From Natrinema salaciae (GTDB taxonomy: Archaea > Halobacteriota > Halobacteria > Halobacteriales > Natrialbaceae): DNA of 64,000 nucleotides. A program made the translations under genes and the position numbers. Under the pieces are notes generated by a model. The model did no database searches and was not told the origin of the DNA. It worked only from the letters and a program-made list of their open reading frames with translations. The stretch is taken from positions 801,607 to 865,606 of the forward strand of contig NZ_FOFD01000003.1 of the NCBI RefSeq assembly GCF_900110865.1. The letters are read 5' to 3'. Shown piece by piece: positions 17,347 to 26,136 of the stretch (its first letter is position 1; each line of letters starts with the position of its first letter).

Positions 17347-18165
17347 ATGAACCGCACCCGCCTCACACGGCTGTTCGAACTCAGACGGGTCCTCCCGATC
17401 GCGGCAGCCGTACTGTTCGTGCTCGCCCTGCGCGTTCCGGTGTGGCGGATCACGCTGACGGCACCGCAGTACGTCGACCCACTCGTCGTGGAGCTCTACG
17501 CACACCCCCAGATCGGCGGCGACTGGCAGGAGGTCCGCGGCCTCAACAAGTACGTCGGGTTCTACTACCCGGACCCGGTGCACGCCGCCCCCAACTACGA
17601 GCCCCACGAGAAGGCGATCGACGTCCCCGAGTGGATCCTCGGCCGAGTCGTGTTCGTCGGCCTGGCCGTGCTCTCGGTGATCGTCGCCGCCTTGCCGACC
17701 GGCAAGCTCGAGCGCGGCGTGACCGCGCTGTTCGCCGGGTCGGTCGCGATCTTCGCTGCGATGGGTGCCGTGATCCAGTACCGGCTCTACCAGGCCGGCC
17801 ACTCGCTGGACCCGGAGGCGCCGCTCAACGGCGTCGAGGGCTTTACGCCGCCGCTGATCGGCACGTACGAGGTCGCGAACATCAGCGGGACCGCCTGGTT
17901 CGGCCCGGGCGGCTACATGCTGGTCGGGGCGATCCTCCTGTTGGCCGTCACCGTCGCCTTCCGGGAGTCGACGGCTACGATCGCCGACGTGCCCGCGCTC
18001 GTCCGCGACGGCTGGAACCGGGTTCGGGAGTGGATTCGCCGTCGCCGGAACGAAGACGACCGCGCGCCCGCGGCGGACGATCACGGGTCGAACCCGACCG
18101 ACGAAACGGGCGACCGATCGACGACCGGACAGCCGCAACCCTCGCCGGACGGTGATCGACCGTGA
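17347..18165 (+). CDS. nos-operon membrane protein, NosB-like
   Basis: A 272-aa membrane protein starting 7 nt after nosZ. Four hydrophobic segments are visible: residues about 14-33, 95-118, 124-145 and 190-208; the C-terminal ~60 residues are charged and cytosolic. Between helices 1 and 2 lies an extracytoplasmic loop with QYVDPLVVELYAHPQIGGDW and LNKYVGFYYPDP. Membrane proteins in this position (after nosZ, before nosD) are called NosB in clade II nos clusters; assignment here rests on position and topology, not on recognised motifs. The role is presumably in NosZ maturation or electron delivery. Confidence 0.65.
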   Translation: MNRTRLTRLFELRRVLPIAAAVLFVLALRVPVWRITLTAPQYVDPLVVELYAHPQIGGDWQEVRGLNKYVGFYYPDPVHAAPNYEPHEKAIDVPEWILGRVVFVGLAVLSVIVAALPTGKLERGVTALFAGSVAIFAAMGAVIQYRLYQAGHSLDPEAPLNGVEGFTPPLIGTYEVANISGTAWFGPGGYMLVGAILLLAVTVAFRESTATIADVPALVRDGWNRVREWIRRRRNEDDRAPAADDHGSNPTDETGDRSTTGQPQPSPDGDRP

Positions 18166-19541
18166 GGGAAGGCACGTTTGCCGTCGTCGCCGCGGCGGTC
18201 CTCGTCTGCTCGCTGGCGGGGGCGGCCCTCGCCGCGACGGCCGGATCGGCCACCGACGAGGGCGTCGACGGCTGGCGCGCGGACGTTCCGACCGTTCACG
18301 ACGTCGCCGAACCCGACGCCGACGGCGTCGCGACGGTCGGCGACCGGGAGTTCGAGTCGGTTCAGGCGGCAGTCGACGCCGCCGAACCGGGTGCCACCGT
18401 CCGCCTCGAGGGCCGGTTCGACGAACGCGTCACCGTCTCCACGCCGGACGTGACGCTCGCGGCAGTCGAACGCGACGGCGCAGTGATCGACGGCGGCGGC
18501 GACGGGCAGGTCGTCGCGATCGCGGCCGACAACGTCACCCTCGAGAACGTCTGGATTCGGAACTCCGGCGTCGATCGGCAGGACAGGGACAGCGGAGTCG
18601 TGGTCAACGGGTCGAACGCGACGCTGTCGGCGCTCCGGCTGACCAAGATCCAGTTCGGTATCTGGATCGGCAGCGTCGACGACGTGACCGTCGAGGATTC
18701 CATCGTCGCCGGCCGCGAGGACGTGTCGCTCGCCGAACGCGGCAACGGCATCCACCTCTGGGAGGCGACCGACGCCGAGGTGCGAAACAACTCCGTCACG
18801 ACCGTCCGCGACGGGATCTACTACCAGTGGGCCGAGGGCGTCGTCGCCGAGGACAACACGATGTGGAACATGCGCTACGGCGTCCACTACATGTATTCGA
18901 ACGACAACCACCTCGAGGACAACGTCGCGTTCGACAATGACGTCGGCTTCGCACTGATGGTCTCGAAGGGGCTGACGCTCCTGAACAACACCGCCGCGAA
19001 CAACGACGGCACGAGCGGCCACGGCATCCTCGTCAAAGACGTCGAGGACAGCGAGATCGTCGGCAACGACCTCGTCGGCAACGGCAACGGCCTCTACGTC
19101 CACAACTCCCAGGACAACCGCCTCGAATCGAATCTCGTCCTCGAGAACGAGGTCGGCGTCCACATCACGGCGGGCAGCAACGGCGAGGTCGTCTCGGGGA
19201 ACAGCTTCATCCGGAACGGCGAGGCCGCGTTCGCGGAGACGAACTCGCAAACCCACTGGAACGACACCGAGCGGGGCAATTACTGGGCCGACGCGCGCGT
19301 CGCCGACCTCGACGACGACGGGATCAGCGAGAACCGCCATCGGCCCGCCGGCACCGTCGAGCGACTGGTCCACGAGAAACCGCAGGCGGCCGTCTTCGCC
19401 GAGAGTCCGGCGTTCGACGCCGTCGAACTGGCCGAGAGTTCGTTCCCCGTCCTCGAGACGCCGGGGATCATCGACCATCGACCGCTCGCGGACGCACCCC
19501 ACGACGACTGGAGGTCCTACTATGAACATCACGATAACTGA
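18162..19541 (+). CDS. nosD: NosD, copper-cluster assembly beta-helix protein
   Basis: A 459-aa secreted protein with an N-terminal Sec-type signal (VAAAVLVCSLAGAALA). The body is a parallel beta-helix: repeated turns such as NVTLENVWIRNSGV, DDVTVEDSIVAGRE, EVRNNSVTTVRDGIYYQWAEG, GVVAEDNTMWNMRYGVHYMYSNDNHLEDN, SEIVGNDLVGNG and NRLESNLVLENEVGV (NosD/CASH repeats). NosD with the NosFY transporter is needed to assemble the CuZ site of NosZ. The start is a GTG that overlaps the previous stop by 4 nt; the 3' end overlaps nosF by 20 nt. Confidence 0.93.
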   Translation: MREGTFAVVAAAVLVCSLAGAALAATAGSATDEGVDGWRADVPTVHDVAEPDADGVATVGDREFESVQAAVDAAEPGATVRLEGRFDERVTVSTPDVTLAAVERDGAVIDGGGDGQVVAIAADNVTLENVWIRNSGVDRQDRDSGVVVNGSNATLSALRLTKIQFGIWIGSVDDVTVEDSIVAGREDVSLAERGNGIHLWEATDAEVRNNSVTTVRDGIYYQWAEGVVAEDNTMWNMRYGVHYMYSNDNHLEDNVAFDNDVGFALMVSKGLTLLNNTAANNDGTSGHGILVKDVEDSEIVGNDLVGNGNGLYVHNSQDNRLESNLVLENEVGVHITAGSNGEVVSGNSFIRNGEAAFAETNSQTHWNDTERGNYWADARVADLDDDGISENRHRPAGTVERLVHEKPQAAVFAESPAFDAVELAESSFPVLETPGIIDHRPLADAPHDDWRSYYEHHDN

Positions 19542-20451
19542 CGTCCGTAAACGGTACGGCGACGTCGTCGCGCTCGACGGGCCCTCGTTCGAGGTTCCCG
19601 CGGGGTCGACGTTCGGCGTCCTCGGAACGAACGGTGCGGGAAAGACGACGCTGTTCAAACTGCTCGTCGGCCACGACAGCCCCGACGCGGGGCGCATCGA
19701 GGTCGGCGGCCTCGACGTCGAGACCGCGGGCCATCGCGTCCGCGAGCGCGTCGGCTACCTTCCCGAACACAGCGGCTTCCCGCCGTCGATGACCGGCCGG
19801 GAAGTGCTCGCGGTCCACGCCCGGATCCGCGGGCTCGCCGATCGCCACGAACGGATCGACGAGTGTCTTGCGCTCGTCGGCCTCACCGACGCCGCCGATC
19901 GGGCCGTCTCGGGCTACTCGAACGGGATGGCCCGGCGGCTCGGCCTCGCGTCCGTCCTGCTCTCCCGCCCGCCCGTGCTCGTCCTCGACGAGCCGACCGC
20001 GGGACTGGACCCGCGCGGCGTGGCCACGTTCCACCGAATCGTCGAACGGATCGACCGCGAGACCGACGCCACGGTCGTCATCTCCTCGCACGTCCTGAGC
20101 GAGATCGAACGCCTCTGTGAGGAGGTCGCCGTCCTGCAGGACGGCCGACTGCGCGCCGCCGGCCCCATCGACGAACTGCGTCGGGCGGCCGGCGACCGCG
20201 TGACCGTCGTCTGTCGGCCTGCCGACGACCGCGCCGCCGTGCTCGAGGTCGTCCGGGACTGCGGCGAGGTCACCGAGCCCGGCGAGACGATCGAGATCGA
20301 CTGCGATCGCGCGGACGCGTTCGACCTCGTCGCCGCGCTCGGCGAGCGGCGGGACCTCGTCGAGGGCTTCGAGGTCCGAGAGCCCGGCCTCGAGGCGGTC
20401 TTCCACGACGCGCTCGAGCCAGCTGACGGGGACGAGGAGGTGATGGCATGA
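19522..20451 (+). CDS. nosF: NosF, ABC transporter ATPase
   Basis: A 309-aa ATP-binding subunit. Walker A is GTNGAGKTT near residue 37, the Q-loop region is YLPEHSGFPPSMTGREVL, the signature is SGYSNGMARRLGLA, Walker B is VLVLDEPTAGLD, and the H-loop is ISSHVLSE. The C-terminal ~90 residues form a regulatory domain seen in drug/copper ABC-2 ATPases. With NosY it forms the membrane transporter that serves NosD in CuZ assembly (the transported compound is thought to contain sulfur). It is translationally coupled on both sides: overlap with nosD and an ATGA overlap with nosY. Confidence 0.93.
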   Translation: MNITITDVRKRYGDVVALDGPSFEVPAGSTFGVLGTNGAGKTTLFKLLVGHDSPDAGRIEVGGLDVETAGHRVRERVGYLPEHSGFPPSMTGREVLAVHARIRGLADRHERIDECLALVGLTDAADRAVSGYSNGMARRLGLASVLLSRPPVLVLDEPTAGLDPRGVATFHRIVERIDRETDATVVISSHVLSEIERLCEEVAVLQDGRLRAAGPIDELRRAAGDRVTVVCRPADDRAAVLEVVRDCGEVTEPGETIEIDCDRADAFDLVAALGERRDLVEGFEVREPGLEAVFHDALEPADGDEEVMA

Positions 20452-21425
20452 CGGCCGATCGGCGACCCGCCGGCGGCGATGGCGAATCCGCCGCAGGACC
20501 GGAACCGGGTCCGAGATCCGACGCCGAACCGACCGCGGAAACGGCAGCCGACACGCGACCGAAACCGGACGGCGGGTACGAGACGGCACCGGTCGTGGCC
20601 CACGACGGCGGCTCCGGCACGACCGCGGGCCAGTTGCTGGTCGTCGCCGAGACGGAGTACCGACTGGCGGTACGGAGTCGCTGGGCGGTCGCACTCACCG
20701 CGATCGTCACCGTCTTCGCCCTCGGGATGGCAACGTTCAGCGGCTCGGACGCGAGTCCCGTCGGCTTCGACCGGGTCGTCGCGAGCCTGTCCGCCCTCGT
20801 CGTCTATCTCGTCCCGCTAGTCGCGCTCGCGTTCAGCTACGATGCCGTCGTCGGTCGCGAGGAGAGCGGCTGGCTGCAGACGCTGTTCTCGCTGCCTGTC
20901 TCGCGATCGCGGGTCGTCCTCGGCACCGCCGTCGGCCGCGCGATCGTCCTCGCGAGCGCGACCGTCATCGGGTTCGGCGTCGCCGGCATCCTGCTCCTGC
21001 TCGAGTACGGGTTCGGCGGTTTCGACGCGTACGTCGGCTTTCTGCTCGCCGCGGTCGGCCTCGGGCTGGCCTTCCTCGCGATCGGCGTCTGCCTGTCGAC
21101 GCTGGCTCGAGAGAAGACGCACGCGCTGGGGCTCGCGCTGATCGCGTGGGCCTGGTTCGTCCTCGTCCACGACCTGCTCGCGCTCGGCGTGATCGGGGCA
21201 TTTTCGCTCCCGGATCTCGCGATCTCGGCGATGGTCGTCGCCAATCCGACCGGCGTCTTCCGGGCGCTCGTGCTCGGCGCGCTCGGCGCGGGCGGCGACG
21301 CCGGATTCGCCGCGGTGCTCGCGGCGGCGGGACTGTCACCGGCGGTGCTGGTCGCCGCGCTCCTCGCCTGGATCGGCGGTCCGATCGCGCTCGCGGCGGT
21401 CGCCATCAGACGGCGACGGGTTTGA
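20448..21425 (+). CDS. nosY: NosY, ABC transporter permease
   Basis: A 325-aa ABC-2 type permease. About 65 residues of acidic, proline-rich leader are followed by LLVVAETEYRLAVRSRWAVALTAIV and six hydrophobic segments (about 75-95, 110-132, 160-190, 197-220, 230-255, 290-315). GREESGWLQTLFSLPVSRSRVVLGTAVGRAIVL is the coupling-helix region typical of NosY. It starts inside the end of nosF. The long disordered N-terminal extension is unusual for NosY, which otherwise begins close to the first helix. A nosL gene does not follow, unlike many nos operons. Confidence 0.9.
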   Translation: MTADRRPAGGDGESAAGPEPGPRSDAEPTAETAADTRPKPDGGYETAPVVAHDGGSGTTAGQLLVVAETEYRLAVRSRWAVALTAIVTVFALGMATFSGSDASPVGFDRVVASLSALVVYLVPLVALAFSYDAVVGREESGWLQTLFSLPVSRSRVVLGTAVGRAIVLASATVIGFGVAGILLLLEYGFGGFDAYVGFLLAAVGLGLAFLAIGVCLSTLAREKTHALGLALIAWAWFVLVHDLLALGVIGAFSLPDLAISAMVVANPTGVFRALVLGALGAGGDAGFAAVLAAAGLSPAVLVAALLAWIGGPIALAAVAIRRRRV

Positions 21426-21428
21426 CCG

Positions 21429-21593
21429 TCAGGAGTCGGCGGTCACCGCCCGAAGCCGCGCGATGAGAACGATCGTCGCGACCCCGAACGCGACGGCGAC
21501 CAGATCCGAACCGGCCGAGAGGAAATACCAGAACGCGTACGCACTGACGCCGACGCCCACCAGGTAGACCGATCGCAGCCGTCGTTCGTTCAT
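21429..21593 (-). CDS. Small two-helix membrane protein (54 aa), copy A
   Basis: A 54-aa protein, MNERRLRSVYLVGVGVSAYA at the N-terminus, with two hydrophobic stretches (residues about 9-24 and 29-44) and a basic-then-acidic end (ARLRAVTADS). It aligns over its whole length, without gaps, with a second 54-aa protein encoded 251 nt upstream on the same strand. Both begin with basic MN(E/R)RRLR and end in a (V/A)RLR motif. Function unknown. It converges on nosY with only 3 nt between the stops. Confidence 0.65.
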   Translation of the reverse strand: MNERRLRSVYLVGVGVSAYAFWYFLSAGSDLVAVAFGVATIVLIARLRAVTADS

Positions 21594-21734
21594 TCGGTAT
21601 TGGCCTCTGCCGTGCTGCCTCGAGTGTTCTCCGAGCCACGCCGCTGGCCGCTCGGTGCCTCGTCGAGTCTCGTCTCCGGTTTCCCCATACCCCTCGTCGG
21701 GGCGTCGAGACCAAAAGTCCCCCACTGTCATCGA

Positions 21735-21754
21735 CCCACGACTGAAGCCGTGGG
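21735..21754. repeat. Hairpin resembling an IS200/IS605-type end
   Basis: CCCACGACTGAAGCCGTGGG forms a 6-bp stem with an 8-nt loop and is followed by GCTTCCTCCTTGTATCT. Haloarchaeal IS200/IS605/IS1341 (TnpB) elements carry a very similar 'cacgACTGAAGtcgtgggctt' motif at one end. No transposase or TnpB is present here, so at most this is a relic or a small non-autonomous element. Confidence 0.4.
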
Positions 21755-21844
21755 CTTCCTCCTTGTATCTCTGTGAGCGCCGCGCCGGCGGGCCCTCGGC
21801 TGCCCGATCGGCTGCGGCCGGGCCGCGGGAGCGCACGCGTCGAC

Positions 21845-22009
21845 TCAGCGCTCGGCGGACAGCATCCGAAGCCGCACCACGAGGTAGGCGGCCACGAACG
21901 CAAATGCGCCGGCGTACAGCCACGTGCCGTTCGTGACCGCGTACGCGAACGCGACGACGTTGAGCGCGATGCCCGCCAGGTAGAGCGGTCGGAGCCGCCG
22001 TCGGTTCAT
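21845..22009 (-). CDS. Small two-helix membrane protein (54 aa), copy B
   Basis: A 54-aa protein, MNRRRLRPLYLAGIALNVVA at the N-terminus, ending VVRLRMLSAER. It has two predicted helices (residues about 9-24 and 28-46) and the same length and pattern as copy A. The two are diverged tandem duplicates: similar in the basic start, the first helix and the final RLR, different in the loop. The start is the only ATG near the 5' end. Function is unknown; such pairs may form hetero-oligomers in the membrane, but this is a guess. Confidence 0.6.
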   Translation of the reverse strand: MNRRRLRPLYLAGIALNVVAFAYAVTNGTWLYAGAFAFVAAYLVVRLRMLSAER

Positions 22010-22138
22010 TCGCCGTCACCGTCCGTCCGCGTCTCGAGGCGCGAGTCGACCGCCGGTGTCGCGAGCTGCGGTTGCGTCGCGTCCATGCCCTCCGTTGGAC
22101 CGACGGCGAGGAAAAGCCGACGGTGGCGCGGCCGCCGC

Positions 22139-22711
22139 TCACGCGAACTCGAGGATCTCGCTCGGCTCGACCTCGCCGAACAGCCACGCGGCGTGGTCGA
22201 GGGCGTACTCGTGGTGTTCGTCCTCGATCGCGCCGATGCAGTCCTCGACCAGTATCGGCCGGAAGTCCCGCAGTCCCGCGCTGCCGCCGGTGTGGAGCAC
22301 GCAGACGTTCGCCAGCGTGCCACAGAGCACGAGATCCTCGATCCCGCGGGCGTTCAACCAGCCCTCGAGTTCGGTGTTGTAGAACGCGTCGTAGGTGTGT
22401 TTCTCGACGACGTGGTCCGCGTCTTCGACGGGGAGTTCGTCGACGACCTCGGTCTCCCACGATCCCTCGAGGACGTGTTCGCCCCACTGCTCGAACTCGT
22501 CGTAGTAGTGGGCGTCGTCGAACTGTTCCGGTGGGTGGACGTCGCGGGTGAAGAGCACCTGCGCCCCGGCCTCTCGGGCGCGCTCGACGAGGGCCGCGAT
22601 CGGTTCGATGACCGCCTCGCTGCCCGGCGCGTACAGCGAGCCCTCGGGGTGACAGAACCCGTTTTGCATGTCGACGACCACCACTGCCGTGCGGTCTGGG
22701 TCGAGGCGCAT
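22139..22711 (-). CDS. Isochorismatase-family hydrolase, nicotinamidase-like
   Basis: A 190-aa cysteine hydrolase. The catalytic triad of nicotinamidase/isochorismatase is all present: Asp14 in VVVDMQNGF, Lys104 in VVEKHTYDAFYNTEL, Cys137 in LCGTLANVCVLHT, with the cis-peptide region just before the Cys. Metal ligands of nicotinamidase may be D57/H59 (RDVHPPEQF). It would deamidate nicotinamide to nicotinate, which the nicotinate phosphoribosyltransferase 3.4 kb away would use. The start is chosen at MRLDPDRTAV; the longer upstream frame is not family-like. Confidence 0.85.
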   Translation of the reverse strand: MRLDPDRTAVVVVDMQNGFCHPEGSLYAPGSEAVIEPIAALVERAREAGAQVLFTRDVHPPEQFDDAHYYDEFEQWGEHVLEGSWETEVVDELPVEDADHVVEKHTYDAFYNTELEGWLNARGIEDLVLCGTLANVCVLHTGGSAGLRDFRPILVEDCIGAIEDEHHEYALDHAAWLFGEVEPSEILEFA

Positions 22712-22882
22712 GTCTATGCGGTCGTACGGACGGAATCGTAAAAACGTTCGCGCCGGACTCGAGACCGGTACCGACGCGACCGACGACGCCGAGGCGCTGA
22801 CAGGCACCGACTGACGTCCGTAGCGACGGCGCAACCGTCGTCCTTTTTGGACTCCTATTCGTAGGTGCGCTATCCACGCGAA

Positions 22883-24544
22883 ATGAGATCGACGCGAACC
22901 CGCTCGTCCGTCGCCCTCCTCGCGGTCCTACTCACCGTCACGGTAGTCACCGGCGGGCTCACCGGTCCGGTGGTCGCGACCGCGGCCGCGAACTCGGGCG
23001 ATTCACAACCCCTGCCGACAGATCCGGCTTCCGCGCTCGCCGCGACCGACGCCTCGAGCGCGACGCAGGCGGACCGCCCCGCGAATCCGACGACCGAGGA
23101 CACCGTCGGCTACGTCGCGGGCTACTGGTACGACGACGAGTTGGCCGTCGACGACCGACCGAGCCCGGTCGTGGACGAGGACGAACTCGACCCCATCGTC
23201 TACCGGGCGATGGCCCGCGTCGAGCGGATTCGGAACGTGACCTTCGACGAGCGGGTCGACGTCACCGTCGTCTCTCGCGCGGAGTACCGGGAGACCAACG
23301 GCGACCGCTTCGCGAACCTCACGTCGGGCGACCGCCTCGAGCAGAACGTCGCGTACGAGGCGCTGTTCGTGGTCGATCGGAACACCGCAGCGGCCGACGC
23401 GACCGAGACGCTCTACGGGGACGCCGTCGCCGGCTACTACGATCCCGGGACCGACCAGATCGTCCTCGTCTCCGAGAACGCCGACAGCCTCGAGGTGAAC
23501 AAACGCACGCTCGCCCACGAACTCGTTCACGCGCTGCAGGACCAGCGGTTCGACCTCTCGAGTCTCGGGGGAGCGACGCAGGACGAGGAGTTGGCCGTGA
23601 ACGGACTGGTCGAAGGCGACGCCAGCCTGGTAGAGCGCGAATACGAGAGCCGGTGTCGCGACGAGTGGCGCTGTCTCGGCCCCGCCGACGAGCCGACGAA
23701 CCAGGCGACGGAGATCAACTGGGGGCTCTACTTCACCGTCTACCACCCGTACAGCGACGGCCCCGACTACGTCGAGCAGCTGCGCGAGCGCGCCGAGGGC
23801 TGGTCCGCGGTCAACGCGGCCTACGACGACCCGCCGTCGACCACGTCGGCCGTCATCCGCCCCAGTTCCGAGCGCGAGCCGGCCGACGTCTCGGTTCCGG
23901 ACCGCTCGAGCGAGGACTGGGACCAGCTCCGGGTCGACGGCGAGGTGGCGAACGACACCGTCGGCGAGGCGGGGATGGTCGCGATGTTCGCCGCGGACGG
24001 GCGAGACAGAAGCCGACCCGCGGTGATCGAAGCCGACGAGCTCTTCGAGGACTCCCCGGGATCGTACGACTACGACCACCCGGTCACGAACGGCTGGGCC
24101 GGCGACGAACTGGTCGTCTACACCACCGACGGAGCCGGCAACGAGAGCGAGCCGACCGCGGCCGCCGGCCGCGCCGGCTACGTCTGGCGAACGGAGTGGC
24201 AGTCCGGCGGGGACGCGACGGCGTTTGCCGACGGCTATCTCCAGTTACTCGAGAGCCACGACGCGGAATCGGTCGACGGGCGGCGGGACACCTACGTGAT
24301 CGACGACGGCGGCTACGCCGGGGCGTACTACCTCGAGCGGAACGAAACGACGATCACGATCGTCCGCGCGCCGTCGGTCGACGCGCTCTCGAACGTCGAG
24401 GCCGGTGCCGCACCCGAGGGCGACGATACCCTCTCGATCGGCGACGACGAGACCGATCTCGTCCCCGGCTTCGGTCCATTGATCGCGATCGCCGCGCTCG
24501 CGGTGCTCGGGACGGGGCTCCGGATCGTCGTCGATCGGGGCTGA
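22883..24544 (+). CDS. Hvo_1808-family surface protein with gluzincin-like motif, C-terminally anchored
   Basis: A 553-aa secreted protein. A Sec signal (SVALLAVLLTVTVVTGGLTG) is followed by a linker, then a domain in which HELVH lies at residues 212-216 and NGLVEGDA, with Glu at 244, follows about 28 residues later. This is the order of zinc ligands in gluzincins (HExxH...E). The C-terminus has PGFGPLIAIAALAVLGTG, a PGF-CTERM-like sorting signal recognised by archaeosortase. A GTG six codons upstream is an alternative start. Eighty-three nt downstream lies a paralogue with a lipid anchor instead. Protease activity is inferred, not shown. Confidence 0.8.
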   Translation: MRSTRTRSSVALLAVLLTVTVVTGGLTGPVVATAAANSGDSQPLPTDPASALAATDASSATQADRPANPTTEDTVGYVAGYWYDDELAVDDRPSPVVDEDELDPIVYRAMARVERIRNVTFDERVDVTVVSRAEYRETNGDRFANLTSGDRLEQNVAYEALFVVDRNTAAADATETLYGDAVAGYYDPGTDQIVLVSENADSLEVNKRTLAHELVHALQDQRFDLSSLGGATQDEELAVNGLVEGDASLVEREYESRCRDEWRCLGPADEPTNQATEINWGLYFTVYHPYSDGPDYVEQLRERAEGWSAVNAAYDDPPSTTSAVIRPSSEREPADVSVPDRSSEDWDQLRVDGEVANDTVGEAGMVAMFAADGRDRSRPAVIEADELFEDSPGSYDYDHPVTNGWAGDELVVYTTDGAGNESEPTAAAGRAGYVWRTEWQSGGDATAFADGYLQLLESHDAESVDGRRDTYVIDDGGYAGAYYLERNETTITIVRAPSVDALSNVEAGAAPEGDDTLSIGDDETDLVPGFGPLIAIAALAVLGTGLRIVVDRG

Positions 24545-24627
24545 CTCGGCGTCGGTCCTCGCCCCCGCGTCCGGGACGGGTCCGACTGATCGATACTCAC
24601 TTTACGCTCTCGCCGAACGATGAGCCA

Positions 24628-26106
24628 ATGAGCCGGGTCAGGCTAGTCGTCGTCCTCGCGCTGGTCGTCCTGTCGGGCTGTGCGGTCCCCGGCGACTCGG
24701 GCGGGTTCGACACCGACCGTGACCTCGGCTACGTCGGCGACTACGCCCACGACGACGTCTTCGATTTCGACACGAGCGACGGCCTCACCGAGGCGCAACT
24801 CGAGGCTGTGACCTACCGCTCGATGGCCCGGGTCGAGGTCGTCCGCGGCCTGAAGTACGAACACGACGTCGACGTCGAGGTCGTGACCCGGTCGGAGTAC
24901 CGCGACCGACGGACGGCCGGGGACGGAACCGGGAACGCGTCGGCGTTCAGAAACGAACTCTGGCGCGGCGCGTTCGTCGTCGACGGTGAGACGGACGTCG
25001 ATCGCGCGTTCGACGACCTCTACGGCGACTCCGTTCTGGGATACTACGTGAACGACCGGATCGTCATCGTCACCGACGACGCCGAGGACGTTCGGATCGA
25101 TCGCCGGACCCTGGTCCACGAGCTGACGCACGCGCTGCAGGACCAGCGCTTCGGCATCGCACGCGAGAGCGAGACGATCGACGGGGTGCGAGCCGAGAAC
25201 GGACTTATCGAGGGAGAGGCGAACGACGTCACCCGCCGATACAACCGGCGCTGCGGGGCGGAGTGGCAGTGTCTGCCCGCCAATCGGTCGTCGACGGCCG
25301 CGGGCGAGACGCTCGCCGAGCGCTCGTTCAACGTCGGCCTCTTCCTGTCGATCTACGTCCCCTACGCCGAGGGGCCGCCGTTCGTCGCCGAGCTCCACGA
25401 CCGCGGCGGGTGGGACGCCGTCGACCGGGCCCACGACGAGCCGCCGCGGAGCACCGCCCAGCTGATCCATCCCGAGCGCTACCCGGACACCACCCCAGTC
25501 GACGTCGACGTTTCGGACCGCTCGAGCGACGACTGGCGGCTCGTCACCGAGAACCCCGACGACGGCGCGGCTGCCGGCGGCGAGCCCCGAACGGAGACGA
25601 TCGGCGAAGCAACCCTGTTCGCGACGCTCTGGGCCAACGGCGTGATCGACCGCCCGCTCGCCGAGGGAGCGACCGCCCGCTCGCCGTACAACTACTCCCA
25701 CCCCGCGACGACGGGCTGGGCCGGCGACAGCCTCCGGGTCTATCGGAACGCGGACGATCCCGACCGCACCGGCCACGTCTGGCGGCTCGCCTGGGAGAGC
25801 CGGGCCGACGCGGCGGCGTTCGCCGACGCGTACCGTCGGCTCCTCGCGAACCGCGGTGCGGAACGGGTCGACGCTGCCGACGGGGAGCGCTACCGGATCC
25901 CCGACGACGACCCCTTCGCGGGCGCGTATCGGCTCTCGGTCACCGACGAGACGGTCGAGATCGTCGGCGCGCCGACCGTCGACGATCTCGCTGCCATTCG
26001 CCCAGCGGATTCGACGACGAACTCGTCACGGGCGGCCGCGATCACTGCGTCGCCGGAGACCGCGACGATATCGGCGACAACGGCGCACACGTCGGCAGAC
26101 GGGTAG
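24628..26106 (+). CDS. Hvo_1808-family lipoprotein, paralogue of the preceding gene
   Basis: A 492-aa secreted protein with a Sec-type lipobox (LSGC, Cys18) and no C-terminal anchor. It follows the same plan as its neighbour: YRSMARVEVVRGLKYEHDVDVEVVTRSEYR, LYGDSVLGYY, HELTH at 164-168, NGLIEGEA (Glu195), a CGAEWQC pair, and a C-terminal GHVWRLAWESRADAAAFADAY repeat. All three presumed zinc ligands are kept. The two are tandem duplicates with different membrane anchoring. Start at the ATG giving the signal peptide. Confidence 0.8.
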   Translation: MSRVRLVVVLALVVLSGCAVPGDSGGFDTDRDLGYVGDYAHDDVFDFDTSDGLTEAQLEAVTYRSMARVEVVRGLKYEHDVDVEVVTRSEYRDRRTAGDGTGNASAFRNELWRGAFVVDGETDVDRAFDDLYGDSVLGYYVNDRIVIVTDDAEDVRIDRRTLVHELTHALQDQRFGIARESETIDGVRAENGLIEGEANDVTRRYNRRCGAEWQCLPANRSSTAAGETLAERSFNVGLFLSIYVPYAEGPPFVAELHDRGGWDAVDRAHDEPPRSTAQLIHPERYPDTTPVDVDVSDRSSDDWRLVTENPDDGAAAGGEPRTETIGEATLFATLWANGVIDRPLAEGATARSPYNYSHPATTGWAGDSLRVYRNADDPDRTGHVWRLAWESRADAAAFADAYRRLLANRGAERVDAADGERYRIPDDDPFAGAYRLSVTDETVEIVGAPTVDDLAAIRPADSTTNSSRAAAITASPETATISATTAHTSADG

Positions 26107-26136
26107 CTTTTTTGCCTCCCGCGGGAAATCGACGAT

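Noticed and set aside
15303..17453. A 716-codon open frame on the minus strand
   Set aside because: It is antisense to nosZ, whose coding frame has clear active-site motifs. The antisense frame is low-complexity (Val/Asp/Arg-rich), as is typical for the complement of GC-rich halophile genes.
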